Assembly: GCF_008728515.1 (NCBI RefSeq)
Contig: NC_044996.1
Coordinates: 117,908,547-117,972,546 of the forward strand
DNA: 64,000 bases
Source: Papio anubis
Lineage: Eukaryota; Chordata; Mammalia; Primates; Cercopithecidae
Direction: 5' to 3'
Part shown: positions 1 to 11,112 of the stretch, piece after piece
Position numbering within the stretch: the stretch's first letter is position 1
Layout: each line of letters starts with the position of its first letter
Notes under the pieces: model-generated
The model's database searches: none
The model's input: the letters and a program-made list of their open reading frames with translations, nothing else
What the model was told of the DNA's origin: nothing
Program-made: the position numbers and the translations under genes

Positions 1-508
1 AGGAGCTATTTTTCACATGATGCATGATTTTATGCTGCAGACGGCATGGCTTTCCTCCAAAATTAAAGGGTTCTAAATTGTGATCCTCTTCTTGGAGCTT
101 GCTATAGAATCCATAGCATATCTTTTTTCAAAACAGATACTTCTAGTACAATAGGGTTTGTTGAATTGTATAGTACGACTGCTTGTACAATGGTTTCAGC
201 CTGCTGCAAAGCCCTTTTTTGACCTGATCCTCACTTAAAGCTGCCAGCCTTCCTTGTCACTTAGTAAATGAATCAGAACAGTCAAAAATGACCTTAGGGT
301 AGCAGATGTGCCAGGGTTGGAAAATCAACCTTTTCTGAAGCTCTGTTTATGGTATAATTAAGTCTTGGACATAATCCTCAGTTTTTTCTGCTCGTAGGCT
401 ACAGGAGATGAGAATCTTTATGTGCTGTAAGGGAGACCCTCTGGTTTTCACAACTCATTTTATACAGGTAATTGATCACCTTCATCCTTTCTTTCAGTTT
501 TTTAATGC
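1..508. other. Unassigned non-coding sequence
   Basis: I recognise no gene or repeat family here. Short open frames lack codon structure and any familiar protein motif. Confidence 0.4.
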
Positions 509-650
509 AAGGGTCAACAAACATTTTCTGTGAAGCACAGGAGAGTAAATATTTTAGGATCTGAGAGCTACATATGGTCTCTATTTGAATTTTTTCTACT
601 TTTAAAACCTTTTAAAATGTAAAAACATTCTTAGCTTGAGGGCTGTAACT
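509..650 (+). mobile_element. MER5-type (hAT-Charlie) DNA transposon relic
   Basis: The stretch runs 'AGGGTCAACAAACATTTTCTG', then 'AGTAAATATTTTAGG', 'CATATGGTCTCT' and 'AACATTCTTAGCT', in the order of the non-autonomous MER5A/B consensus. It carries no coding capacity. Both ends are decayed, so the boundaries are approximate. The call rests on consensus memory only. Confidence 0.55.
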
Positions 651-809
651 TCCTCTAGTGTAACAATAGCCCCTAGCAATAGCCATCTGACTCCAATGTC
701 CTTATAATGACTATTTCCCTTGAAACTCTTAAATGCCAGAGGCATTGCATCCACTAGTGCATTCTGTTCAACCAATATTTCATGGCAGTTTTTCACCAGT
801 GAAAATTTT

Positions 810-3129
810 AACAATTTTTCTAAGCCTCATGGTAACCACAAAGCAAAAACCTGTAAAAGATAAACTAAAAATAAATAGCATGGAATGCAATCATACTACC
901 AAAGAAATCACTTAATCACAAAGAAAGACAGAAAGGAAAAAAGGAAGAAAGTATTTAATGGCTGCAGTAAACCCTTACCTATGGATAACCTTGAATGTAA
1001 ATGGATTGAATTCTCTAAACAAAAAACATTCAGCAAGAAATTCACTTCACTTATAAAGTCAGGCATAAACTTTATGTGAAGGAATGGAAAAAATATTCCA
1101 TGCAAATGGAAACCAATAAAAAGCAGGATTAGCTATACTGATATCAGATAAACAGTAAGTCGTCAAGAAGATTTTAAAAAAAAGACAAAGAAGGTACTGC
1201 ATTATATAATGACAAAGGAATCAATACAGCAAGGGGATATAGCAATTGTAAACACATATGCACCCAACACCAGAGCCCAGAAATATATAAAGCAAATATT
1301 AGTAGACCTAAAGAGAGATCACTTGCAATACAGTGATAGTAGGTGACTTCAACAACCCACTGTAAACAATGGGCAGATAATCTTGATAGAGAATCAGCAA
1401 GTAAACATCAGAGTTGAATGGAACTCTAAACCAAATGGACCTAGCAGACATTTACAGAATATTCCATCCAACAGCCATAGAATACACATTCATCTCAATA
1501 GCACATGGTCGTATAGATAGGAAATTCTAAAGACTCTACCAGAAAACTGTTAAAACTAATAAATGAATTCAGTAAAATTGTAGGACATAAAATTAACATA
1601 CAAAAATCAGTAGCATTTTTATACACCAATGGTGAACTAAAAAAGAAATCAAGAAATCAATCCCATTTACAATAACTACAAAAGTAAAATAAAATAAAAT
1701 ACCCAGGAATAAGTTTAACCAAAGAAGTGAAAGATTTCTACAAGGAAAACTATAAAATACTGATGAAAGACACAAATGAATGGAAATATATTTATGTGCA
1801 TGGATTGGAAGAATTAATATTATTAAAACATCTATACTACTCAAAGCAATCCATGGACTAAATGCATTTTCTATCAAAATACCAATGACAGTGTCACAGA
1901 AAAAGAATTAAAACTTATATAGCCTTGAATAGCCAAAGCAATCTTGAGTGAAAAGAACACAGCTGGACGCATCATACTACCTGACTATGAAATATAATAT
2001 AATACAAAGCCATAATAACCAAATCAGCATGATATTGGCATAAAAATAGATGTATAGACCAATGGAACAAAATAGCCCAGAAATAAATCCATGTATCTAC
2101 AGCCAACTGATTTTTGACAAAGACACCAAGAGAATACATTGGGGAAAAGATAGTCTCTTCACTAAACGGTGCTTGGAAAACTGGACATTCATAAGCAGAA
2201 AAATGAAACTAGGCCATTATTTCTCACACATATGAAAATCACCTCAAAATGGATTAAAGACCTAAATGTAAGACCAAAAACTATAAAACTACTAGAAGAC
2301 AACATAGGGAAAATGCTATATAAATTTGTCTGAGCAAGGATTTTTTTTTTTTTTTTTTTTGGTAAGACTTCAAAAACACAGGCAACAAACACAAAAACAG
2401 ACAAATGAGATTACATCAAACTAAAAATATTCTGTACAAAAAAGGAAACAATCAACAGAGTAAAGAGACAACTTACAGAATAGGAAAAATATTTGCAAAT
2501 TATGCATTTAACATGGAGTTGATATTTAGAATATATTGGAAATTCAACTCAATAGCAACAAACAAACAAACAATCTGGTCAAAAAACAAATAGCCAGTAA
2601 CTATGTGACAAAATGCTCAGCATCACTAATGGTCAGGGAAATGCAAATCAAAAGCACAATGAGATATCACTACACCCCAGTTAGAACATGTAGCATCAAA
2701 AAGAAAAAATATATAACAAACACTGGCAAATATGTGGAGAAAGGGAAACTCTTAAACACTATTGGTAGATATATAAATTAGTATAGCCATCACAGAAAAC
2801 AATATGGAGATTTCTCAAAAAATTTAAAATACGACTACCACATGATCCAACAATTAAACTACTGAGTATATATCCAAAGGAACTGAAATCAGTATGTCAA
2901 AGAGATACCTGCATTCCCATTTTTATTGAAGCACTGTTCACAATAGCCAAGAGATGGAATCAACCTAAGTGTCCATCAAAGGATGAATGGATAAAGAAAA
3001 TATGGTGTATATACATAATGGAATACCATTTGATATAAAAAATAATGAAATCCTTTCTTTTGTGGCAACATGGATGACTTTAGAAAACATAATGTTAAGT
3101 GAAATAAGCCAGGTACAGAAAGACACATA
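810..3129 (+). mobile_element. L1M retrotransposon, internally deleted, first part
   Basis: The copy starts at the inter-ORF and ORF2 start region ('AGCCTCATGGTAACCACAAA' near 825) and continues through the endonuclease part of ORF2 to about 1505. It then jumps, with roughly 2 kb of ORF2 missing, to the reverse-transcriptase thumb region at about 1510, and reads on to the late ORF2 and 3' UTR. A second deletion lies near 2590. Many stops and frameshifts make it non-functional. The L1 text breaks at the TA of 3128-3129, where a Tigger element inserted, and resumes at 3937. A run of 20 T at 2341-2360 expands a short T run of the consensus. Confidence 0.9.
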
Positions 3130-3934
3130 AAAGCATGCCTCAGAGATATTTGGGGTTCAGTTACAGACCATTGCAATAAATATTTAAATAAAGTGAATAA
3201 CACCTTTTTTTGGTATCTCAGTGCATATAAAAGTCATGGTTTCACTTTACTGTAGTCTATTAAGTTTGAAATAGCATTATGTCTAAAAAAATACATACCT
3301 TAATTAAAGATGCTTTATTGCTAAAAATGATAATGATCTTCTCAGCCTTTGGTGAGTCACAATCTTTTGCTGGTGGAGAGTCTTGCCTTGATATTGATGG
3401 CTGCTCAGCAATCAGCGTGCTGGTTGCTGAAGGTTGGGGTGGCTTTGGCAATTTCTTAAAATAAAATAAAATAAAATAAAATTTGTCACATTGATTGACT
3501 TTTCCTTTCATTTGAACAGTTACAGGTCATTGTAGAGTGATTAATATGCCTAATTTCAATATTGCTGTGCCTCAGGGAACAGAAATGCCCAAGCAGAGGG
3601 AGAGAGATAGGGGAACGGCCAGTGAGTGGAACAGTTAGGACACACACATTTATTAAGTTCATTGTCCTATATGGGTGTGGTTTGTGGCACCACAAAACAA
3701 TTCCAATAGTAACATCAAAGACCAATGATCACAGGTCACCATAAGAGATATAATAATAATAATAAGCTTGAAATATTTCAAGAATTACCAAAACGTGATA
3801 CAGAGACATGAAGTGAGCACATAATATTGGAAAAATGGCTCCAATGGGCTTGTTCAATGCAGAGTTGCCGCAAACCTTCAACCGTGTAAAAAAACCACAG
3901 TATCTGCAAAGCACAATAAAATATTGTATGCCTG
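3130..3934 (+). mobile_element. Tigger-type (TcMar) DNA transposon, internally deleted
   Basis: The two ends are inverted repeats ('GCATGCCTCAGAGATAT' on the left, '..CAATAAAATATTGTATGCCTG' on the right). The element sits precisely between TA dinucleotides (3128-3129 and 3935-3936), the TcMar target duplication. On the minus strand 3260-3464 still reads as a decayed C-terminal tail of the Tigger1 transposase, rich in Pro and Ser. The body is about 0.8 kb against about 2.4 kb for a full Tigger1, so most of the transposase has been deleted around 3460-3500. Not functional. Confidence 0.85.
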
Positions 3935-3936
3935 TA

Positions 3937-4480
3937 CCACATGATCTCACTCATACATGGAATCTAAGAAAGTTAACCTCATAGAAGTAGAGAATAGAAT
4001 AGTAGTTACCAGAGGATGGGAAGGGGAGAGGGGAGGGAAGGTGGAGAGAGGTTGGTCAATGAATATAAAGGTACAGTTGGACAGGAAGAATAAGTACTGG
4101 TGTTCTATTACATGGTAGGGTAACTATAGTTAATAACAATATATTATATATTTCAAAATAGCTACAAAAGAGGATCTTGAAAGCTATCACCAAAAAGAAA
4201 TGGTAAAGGTTTGAGTTGATAGGCTGGGTGTAGTGGCTCACATCTATAATCCCAACACTTTGGAGACTGAGGTGAGATGATTGCTTGATGCCCGGAGTTT
4301 GAGACCAATCTGTCTCAACAAAAATAAATTTACAAACAAGGTTTGAGGTGATGGACATATTAACTACTCTGATTTAATCAGTATACAATGTATACATGTA
4401 TTGAAACATCACATACACCCCATAGCATTCACTATTATGTGTTAATTATTAACATAATTCAAAAATAATAAAAAGTTTTA
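3937..4480 (+). mobile_element. L1M retrotransposon, 3' UTR part, after the Tigger
   Basis: The L1 text resumes exactly where the Tigger ends ('CACATGATCTCACTCATACA') and runs through the 3' UTR to an A-rich end near 4480. It is interrupted once by a short Alu monomer at 4221-4337. It continues the copy that begins near 810. Confidence 0.85.
4206..4352 (+). mobile_element. Alu left-monomer (FLAM-like) insertion with TSD
   Basis: An Alu left arm ('AGGCTGGGTGTAGTGGCTCA') ends in a short A-rich tail with no right arm. It is flanked by a 15-bp target duplication, AAGGTTTGAGTTGAT at 4206-4220 and AAGGTTTGAGGTGAT at 4338-4352 (one mismatch). The insertion is in the L1M 3' UTR, so it is younger than that L1. 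Confidence 0.85.
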
Positions 4481-5741
4481 ACAATTGTACTTCAACCAAC
4501 AAGAGACTATCAGGCCTTCATTTATTACAAGCTACTTATTGCCTGCCAACTGGCTGACAAATGATCCATTTCCAAAATCCCACTTTAGAGTTGCTTTCTA
4601 GGACCATTTCTGACACCAATTATCATAGAATGAGTAGAAAACAGATTCTGTCACTCTAAGATTTGTGAGGAATAAGAGCATCCGCATTGGAGAGAAAGGG
4701 AAATTGAACTGCAATAAAGTTGCAACAGAAGCATCAGCCAATATAGTGGGGAGCTCTGGAGCTGAGATGGACCTTCAATCTAGAGGGCAAGTGCTTTATA
4801 TCCCAGTTAATGGATGTGGGCTGCCCCATGGGAGGACTCATGACCTTGGGTGAGGCAGCTTTCTTTGGCTAAGGGTACCTTCTGGAGAGGCACTTGGATG
4901 TCTCTGTAATGCTTAGGACCCCTGGGGGAATGAGTGCCTTGGTTCTAAAGGGAGAATTTGAGCGGTTTAGGACAGTAGCCATTACAATAATTTATCTGTA
5001 GATCAGTGGGAAGAAGCTGTCTGAATTGTGCAATATGTATGTATAACCCCTTTTCCTAAGATATATTAGTGAGTCTTTCATTACTCTCCTCAGTGATGTT
5101 TTCTCATTCATTATCTTATTCATTAAGGTTGTCATTAAATCTATAGCCTGGATATGGAATGCATTCAACTTTAATAATAATACTAATAATTATCAAGCCA
5201 AATATGTTTTGTCCTTGCAATCCCTATATTTTATAAAAAAACTTTCACTCACATTTCCTTATTTAAAGTTTACTTCCTAGAGAAAGCTTAGTACAGCTAT
5301 CATACTACTATGGACTATTATTTTCAACTGACTGGTATGAATGGCAGTTAGCTAAATATCATTATGAAAATACTTTCAAGGTGCTTGTGATTGATAATTT
5401 TACTTTCACAAACTGAAAAATCCACCACTACATGTGTATAATGCATCGGAAGTGTCCTACTTCATCTACGTTTCAGATTACCAAAAAAAATTTTTTAAGA
5501 GTGATTTATTTCAGAATTAAAATAGAATAAAATAGAGGGATATTTCTCTTATATACTAATTCATGCAATTGCCACTAAATAATACTACCTCCTACTGATT
5601 CTGTAATAAAAATACTTACCTGTGTTCATTCCTAGAGCTACTTCTACAGTTACCGAGAGAATTAAGAACACTTTCTACACTGCAAATGTGGAGACTTGTG
5701 CTTTGCTTCTATTCCGGGTCTCTTTTGGTGTACGGACATAT
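4481..5741. other. Unassigned sequence
   Basis: There is no gene. The 4500-5000 part has a higher GC content than its surroundings and reads like an old interspersed (possibly LTR-derived) element, but I could not name it. 5000-5740 is AT-rich unique-looking sequence. Confidence 0.35.
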
Positions 5742-6204
5742 ATAGTGTAAAAAGAAATAAAATTTCAGGACCTTCCAAATTTATTATGCTAAAGGGAAAC
5801 ATTAAGCCCCGAAAGCTGACTGATGTAACAGGGCTGTTTTTCTTCTCTGGGGCATGAGCATATTCTTTATTCAACCTAGACGAAATGACATGGAGATAGA
5901 GATTCTTGTGATTGTTATCTCTTTACAGCAGAATGTTAAACAACCCCCTTAGAGTATAATCAATAATAGCCAATCAAATATTATACCTGTATGTTGACCT
6001 TTGTATGGAAAATGTTGTACCACTGTTCAGTACCTCTGTTTTGCTTACATAAATGATCCTCATTTTTCCCCACACCTCGTGTACTGATCACCATCCTTTG
6101 GTGTAGCTCTGCTCCAGGACCTGATGGCCACCCTCACACTTTGCACTTGAGTAAACTCTTTTAACTGGATCCTGAACCCTTTGATTATTTTAGGTTGACA
6201 ATAG
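5742..6204 (+). mobile_element. Solo retroviral-type LTR with 4-bp TSD
   Basis: A 455-bp LTR runs from TG at 5746 ('TGTAAAAAGAAATAAAATTT') to CA at 6200 ('TTTTAGGTTGACA'). It is flanked by ATAG on both sides (5742-5745 and 6201-6204). A degenerate poly(A) signal region, 'CACTTGAGTAAACTC', lies about 50 bp before the end. The 4-bp duplication suggests a class I (ERV1) type; the family name is not certain. No internal region is present. Confidence 0.65.
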
Positions 6205-6560
6205 TATAGCTATTTCTCTCTTCTATTTGTACAAAAATTCTTCTTTGGCTAAAATCCTTAATGCCTCTGCACCATTTTGAAGAAAGAGTCCAGACATCTA
6301 AGCACACTTTTTATTAAAAAGAACTGTTTTTAGCTAGGGGATATTTTTCAGTTTTAGCTCCCCAAAAAACTCTTTATTCCAATGGTAGACCCTGAACATT
6401 TACTCACTCCTTTAGACCTCTACACAACTTATTGCTTCTCTTTGGAATGACTTCCAGTATCTGAAAAATTCATACATATATTCAATAAACAGCTTCATTA
6501 TTACGTCCTTTATGAAGTCTGTCAATTCTTCCTTACTCCCTACTCCCCACTGTTCCCATG
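6205..6560. other. Unassigned AT-rich sequence
   Basis: Nothing recognisable lies between the solo LTR and the MaLR LTR. Confidence 0.4.
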
Positions 6561-6748
6561 GCATCTCTATTAGTCCGTTCTCACACTGCTATAAAGACAT
6601 ACCTGAGACTGGGTTGTTTATAAAGAGAAGTGGTTTCACTGAATCACAGCTCCACAGGTTGTACATGAGGCATGGCTAGGGAGGCCTCAGGAAGCTTATA
6701 ATCATGGTGTAAGGTGAAGAAGAAGCAGGCACATCTTCAAATGGCAAC

Positions 6749-6795
<47 letters not shown>

Positions 6796-6833
6796 AATGG
6801 GGAAGTGCCACACAATTTTAAACCAAAAGACCT
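6561..6833 (-). mobile_element. MST-type MaLR solo LTR, 3' half (outer copy)
   Basis: The reverse complement of a MaLR LTR starts at 6566 ('TCTATTAGTCCGTTCTCACA'), just after GCATC (6561-6565). It stops at 6833, where an oppositely oriented provirus has inserted, and its other half resumes at 8976. A (GA) microsatellite at 6751-6791 lies within it. Confidence 0.88.
6751..6791. repeat. (GA)n microsatellite
   Basis: About 20 uninterrupted GA units lie within the outer MST LTR, at a place where the consensus has a short GAGAGA run. The open frames over it (Ser-Leu repeats) are artefacts. Confidence 0.95.
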
Positions 6834-7191
6834 TGATATGTTTTGGTTCTGTGCCCCCGCCCAAATCTCATCTCGAATTGTAATCCCCACATGTCAAGGG
6901 AGGGAAGAGATTGGATTATGGGGACCATTTCCCCCATGTTGTTCTCCTGATTTTGAGTAAATTCTCATGAGATCTGATGGTTTTATAAATGGTTGTTTTT
7001 CCTGCACTCTCACATGCTCTCTCTCTCACCTGCTGCCATGTAAGATGAGCTTGCTTCCTCTTCTGCCATGATTGTAAGTTTCCTGTGGCCTCCCCAGCCA
7101 TGCAGAATTGTGAGTCAATTAAACCTCTTTTCTTTATAAATTACCCAGTCTTGAGAAGTTCTTTATAGCAGTGTGAAAATGGAGTAATACA
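6834..7191 (+). mobile_element. MST-type MaLR provirus, 5' LTR
   Basis: A 358-bp LTR runs from TGATATG to TAATACA. It is preceded by the 5-bp target duplication GACCT (6829-6833) and runs directly into internal sequence. It contains the usual 'CATTAAACC'-type motif near its 3' end (here AATTAAACCTC). Confidence 0.9.
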
Positions 7192-8724
7192 GTAAATTGG
7201 TACTGGTGGGGTACTGTTGTAAAGATACCCACAAATTTGGAAGTGACTTTGAAACTGGGTAGCAGGCAGAGGTTGGAACAGTTTGGAGGGCTCAGAAGAA
7301 GACAGGAAGATGCAGGAAAGTTTGGAACTTCCAAGACACTTGTTGAGTGGTTTTGACCAAAATGTTGATAGTGTTATGGGTAATGAAGTCCTAACTGAGG
7401 TGGTCTCAAATGGAGATGAGGAACTCATTGGAAACTGGAGCAAAAGTGACTCTTGCTATGTTTTAGCAAAGAGACTGGTGACATTTTGCCCCTCTCCTAG
7501 AGATCTGTGGAACTTTGAACTTGAGAGAGATTATTTGAAACTGGAACTTATGTTTAAAAGGGAAGTACAGCATAAAAGTTTGGAAAATTTGTAGCCTGAC
7601 AATGTGATAGAAAAGAAAAACCCATTTTCTGGGGAGAAATTCAAGCCTGCTGCAGAAATTTTCATAAGTAAAGATAAACCAAATATTAATCACTAGGACA
7701 ATGGGGAAAATGTCTCCAGGGAATGTCAGAGATATTGGTTATTGCCCCTCCCATCACAGGTCCAGAGGCCTAAGAAGAAAAATGGTTTTATAGGCTGAGC
7801 TCAGGGCCTTCCTGCTCTGTGTAGCCTCAGGGCATGGTGCCCTGTGTCTCAGCCACTTCAGCTCCAGCTGTGGCTAAAAGGGACCAAGGTACAGCTCAGG
7901 CCATTGCTTCAGAGGGTAACAGCCCCAAGCCTTGGCAGCTTCCACACGGTGTTGGACCTGTGGGTGCATAAAAGTCAAGTATCAAGATTTGGGAACCTCT
8001 GCTTAGATTTTACAGTATGTATGGAAATGCCTGGATGTCCTGGTAGAAGTCTGCTGGAGGAGCAGGCTCCTCATGGAGAACTTCTGCTGGGGCAGTAAAC
8101 AAGGGAAATGTGGGGTTAGAGCCCCCACATAGATTCCCCACTGCAGCACTGCCTAGTGAAGTTGTGAGAAGAGGGACACCGTTTTCCAGACCCCAGAGTG
8201 GTAGATCCACTGACAACTTGCACCATGTGCCTGGAAAAACCACAGACACTCAACGCCAGCCCATATAAGCAGCCGGGATGGGGGCTGTACCCTGCAAAGC
8301 CACAGGAGCAGAGCTGCCCAAGACCATGCATGCCCACCTCTTGCATCAGCATTAACTGGATGTGAGAATGTGAGACATGAAGTCAAAGGAGATCATTTTG
8401 GAGCTTTAAGATGTAATGATTGCCCTGCTGAATTTTGGACTTACATGGGACTTGTAACCCCTTCGTTTTGGCCAATTCTCCCATTTGGAATGGGTGCATT
8501 TACCAGAATGCCTGTACTCACATTGTATCTAGGAAGTAACTAACTTCCTTTTGGTTTTATAGGCTCATAGGCAGAAGGGACTTGCCTTGTCTCAGATGAG
8601 ACTTTGGACTATGGACTTTTGAGTTAATGCTGAAATGAGTTAATACTTTAAGGGACTGTTGAGAAGGCATGATTGGTTTTGAAATTTGAAAAGACATGAG
8701 ATTTGGGAGGGGCAAGAGGCAGAA
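7192..8724 (+). mobile_element. MaLR internal region (MST-int/THE1-int type)
   Basis: About 1.5 kb of internal sequence joins both LTRs without a break. It starts with the primer-binding-site-like stretch after the 5' LTR ('AAATTGGTACTGG') and contains the usual MaLR internal landmarks ('AACAGTTTGGAGGGCTCAGA', 'ACTCAACGCCAGCC'). MaLR internal regions lack pol. The longest relic frame is 103 codons at 7283-7594, a decayed piece with no activity expected. Confidence 0.9.
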
Positions 8725-8975
8725 TGATATGGTTTGGCTCTGTGTTCTCACTCAAATCTGATGGTTTTATAAATGGTGCTTTTTCCTGTACTTTCACATG
8801 CTCTCTCTCTCACCTGCTGCCATGTAAGATGTGCTTGCTTCCCCTTCCACCATAATTTTAAGTTTCCTGAGGCTTCCCCAGCCATGTGGAACTGGGAGTC
8901 AATTAAACCTCTTTCCTTTATAAATTACCTAGTCTTGGGAATTTCTTTATAGCAGTGTCAAAACAGACTAATACA
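8725..8975 (+). mobile_element. MST-type MaLR provirus, 3' LTR with internal deletion
   Basis: The LTR starts TGATATGG, ends TAATACA and is followed by GATCT (8976-8980), which matches the left target duplication GACCT with one mismatch. It is about 107 bp shorter than the 5' LTR. The deletion joins 'CTCAAATCT' to 'GATGGTTTT' and probably used the ATCT microhomology shared by the two ends. Confidence 0.9.
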
Positions 8976-9151
8976 GATCTCATGAGAACTTATTCACTAT
9001 CACAAGAACTTACCCGCTATGATGAGAACAGCAAGGGGGAAATCCGCTCCCATGATCTAATCAACTCCCACCAGGTTCCTCCCCCAACATTGGGAATTAC
9101 AATTCAACATAAGATTTGGGTGGGGACACAAAGCCATACCATATCAGCATC
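8976..9151 (-). mobile_element. MST-type MaLR solo LTR, 5' half (outer copy)
   Basis: The minus-strand LTR interrupted at 6833 resumes with 'GATCTCATGAGAACTTATTC' and ends at 9146 ('CCATACCATATCA'). It is followed by GCATC (9147-9151), identical to GCATC at 6561-6565, so the outer LTR also keeps its 5-bp target duplication. Confidence 0.88.
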
Positions 9152-10735
9152 TAAAAAACATTTCTGTCATAGTATTCCTCATGACGTTTTGTAATTTGGC
9201 TGTCTCTTCCACTAATTTCTAATCTTTGAACACAGGGTATAGGATATTCTTTTGTTGTCGAGATTGCACTTAATGAGAAGTGCGCACAGCCAATTGGCTT
9301 CCATTATTATTCACTGGAAGAATGGTTTTGGCTAACTGAAGCCGTCACACCTGAAGACACTAGGTTATATTTCCTCTTCCAGCAGCTCTAGCCAATGAAT
9401 TGATGACTTGCTGATACAGGGATATGATCACATGAACCATCCTCACACTCAGTCTGTACCCTGGAAAACCTCTGTGTTTTAGTTCATGCTCCTTAGTTAC
9501 TCATGGAATCAAGCTGAAGCTAAATGTATCCTGAAGCCATGTTTTTTCCAGCTTCTTCATCCCATCCATCCCACTTCCATCTCTCCCTCTTATTCATATT
9601 GTGCTGAGACAGAGATTTTAAACTGCTAAAATTTTTAAACTATAGACCTAATATAATGCTGTTAAGGCATAGGACATTCAAGAAATGTTGGCTTAGTAGA
9701 AGGAATTGACTAATTAAGCCGAATATGTCTAATTACTCGTGTCTTTACTGCTTCATTGTCATGATGCCTGGCTTCTCTCTCTGATTTCCTTGTCCTGAGA
9801 AAATAGTTATGTCTCAGTGGGCTCCTAATAAATAGTTTCAGTTGATGTTTTCTTATCAATCTTTGAGCCACATTTGTGCTTGACAGGTTTTGAGTTAATA
9901 ATCCTCTTTACTCTTTTTCTATCAATTAGGCTAAAGCTATCTGGATTATATGACAACATGTAAATCACATATAAGGGATCATCTTTTAGAAAACGCAGAC
10001 GAGGAATAAAACCATTATATTGGAAATAGTTTTACATCAAAAATTAAAATTGGTTATCTTAAGGTTTTACCTACTCCAAAAATAGGTTTCATTGAGTTCA
10101 TACAGTGTTTAAAGATACTTTGACCTAGTTACCAACACTTAAAAATTCAAACTTCAAGATGTTAAATCACACATAAATTGAAAGATGTAATATATTTACT
10201 CTTATATGGTAAAGGGCAAACTTTCCTTTTGCCCTCTGAAGGTTCACTAATAAATTAACTGACTAAAATAAAATTAATAGAAAAGGCATACAAATGTATT
10301 AATGTGCTGCAGAGTCATACAAAATATAAGAACTCAAAGAAATGGCCAGATAGTTGCTTTTCTATCATCTTGAGGTTACAGAAAGAATGGAGGCTTGGAT
10401 CCTGGCAAAACAGCTTATGGTGGCAAAAGAGGATATAGAAGGGAAAGAAGAGGAGGCCTGACTAGCAAAGGTGGTCTTGTGATGTAGAGGCAACCTCACA
10501 GGTAGCAGCAATCAGAGATACTAAATAATAAAAATTACTTTCAGACTTTTAAAGGTGTCAGACTCTCACTTAATTTTTCATAGATCAGTAAAAAAGGGGG
10601 ACCATAGAGAAAACCTGGCTGTATCAATGCAGATTTTCTCTACAGATACAAATCTCTCTCACAAAAGACAGCTTTGTAGAGCTACTTCTGTTTTCAGGCT
10701 CTCTGAATAGCCATCTCAAAATATGTCAAAGAAGT
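9152..10735. other. Unassigned, mostly unique sequence
   Basis: I see no gene, Alu or L1 here. Open frames are short and without motif. Confidence 0.4.
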
Positions 10736-11112
10736 ATATTGTTGGGGGTCAGAAAACAATACCCTAAAATGAAGGCCTCCGAAGTATCTCGGAAGTTTTT
10801 CTCTGACCATCTCCTGCCCTCCTGTCCCAGTCCCATTCTCCACAGAGGTTAGCCATAGAAACTAGAATTCCCATTCTTCAAGGCAGGTCATAGACACCAG
10901 AGCTCCTTTTCCCCAAAGCCAGCTATAAAACCTAAAAAGACTATTCTAACTTTCCCTCTGTCTTTCTGTGTTGAACCTGGCCATAAAGAAATTTTCTGAC
11001 CTATCTTGTTTGACTTTAGGTCATAAGACCCCCATTCCAAAGAGGGTCCCCCCATACCCAGAAGGATAAAATACAGGCTCAGAGAGGCCAAGAATGATCC
11101 AGATAAGCCATT
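10736..11112 (+). mobile_element. Retroviral-type LTR, 5' part (split LTR)
   Basis: The sequence begins TGTTGGGGGTCAGAAAACAA at 10740, typical of an LTR start, just after ATAT. It runs to about 11112, where an L1PB starts. The remainder appears to lie at 12985-13282, after the L1 and an Alu. Family not named with confidence; class I-like. Confidence 0.55.

Noticed and set aside
7283..7594. 103-codon frame as a possible gene
   Set aside because: It lies within the MaLR internal region and is a decayed relic of that element.
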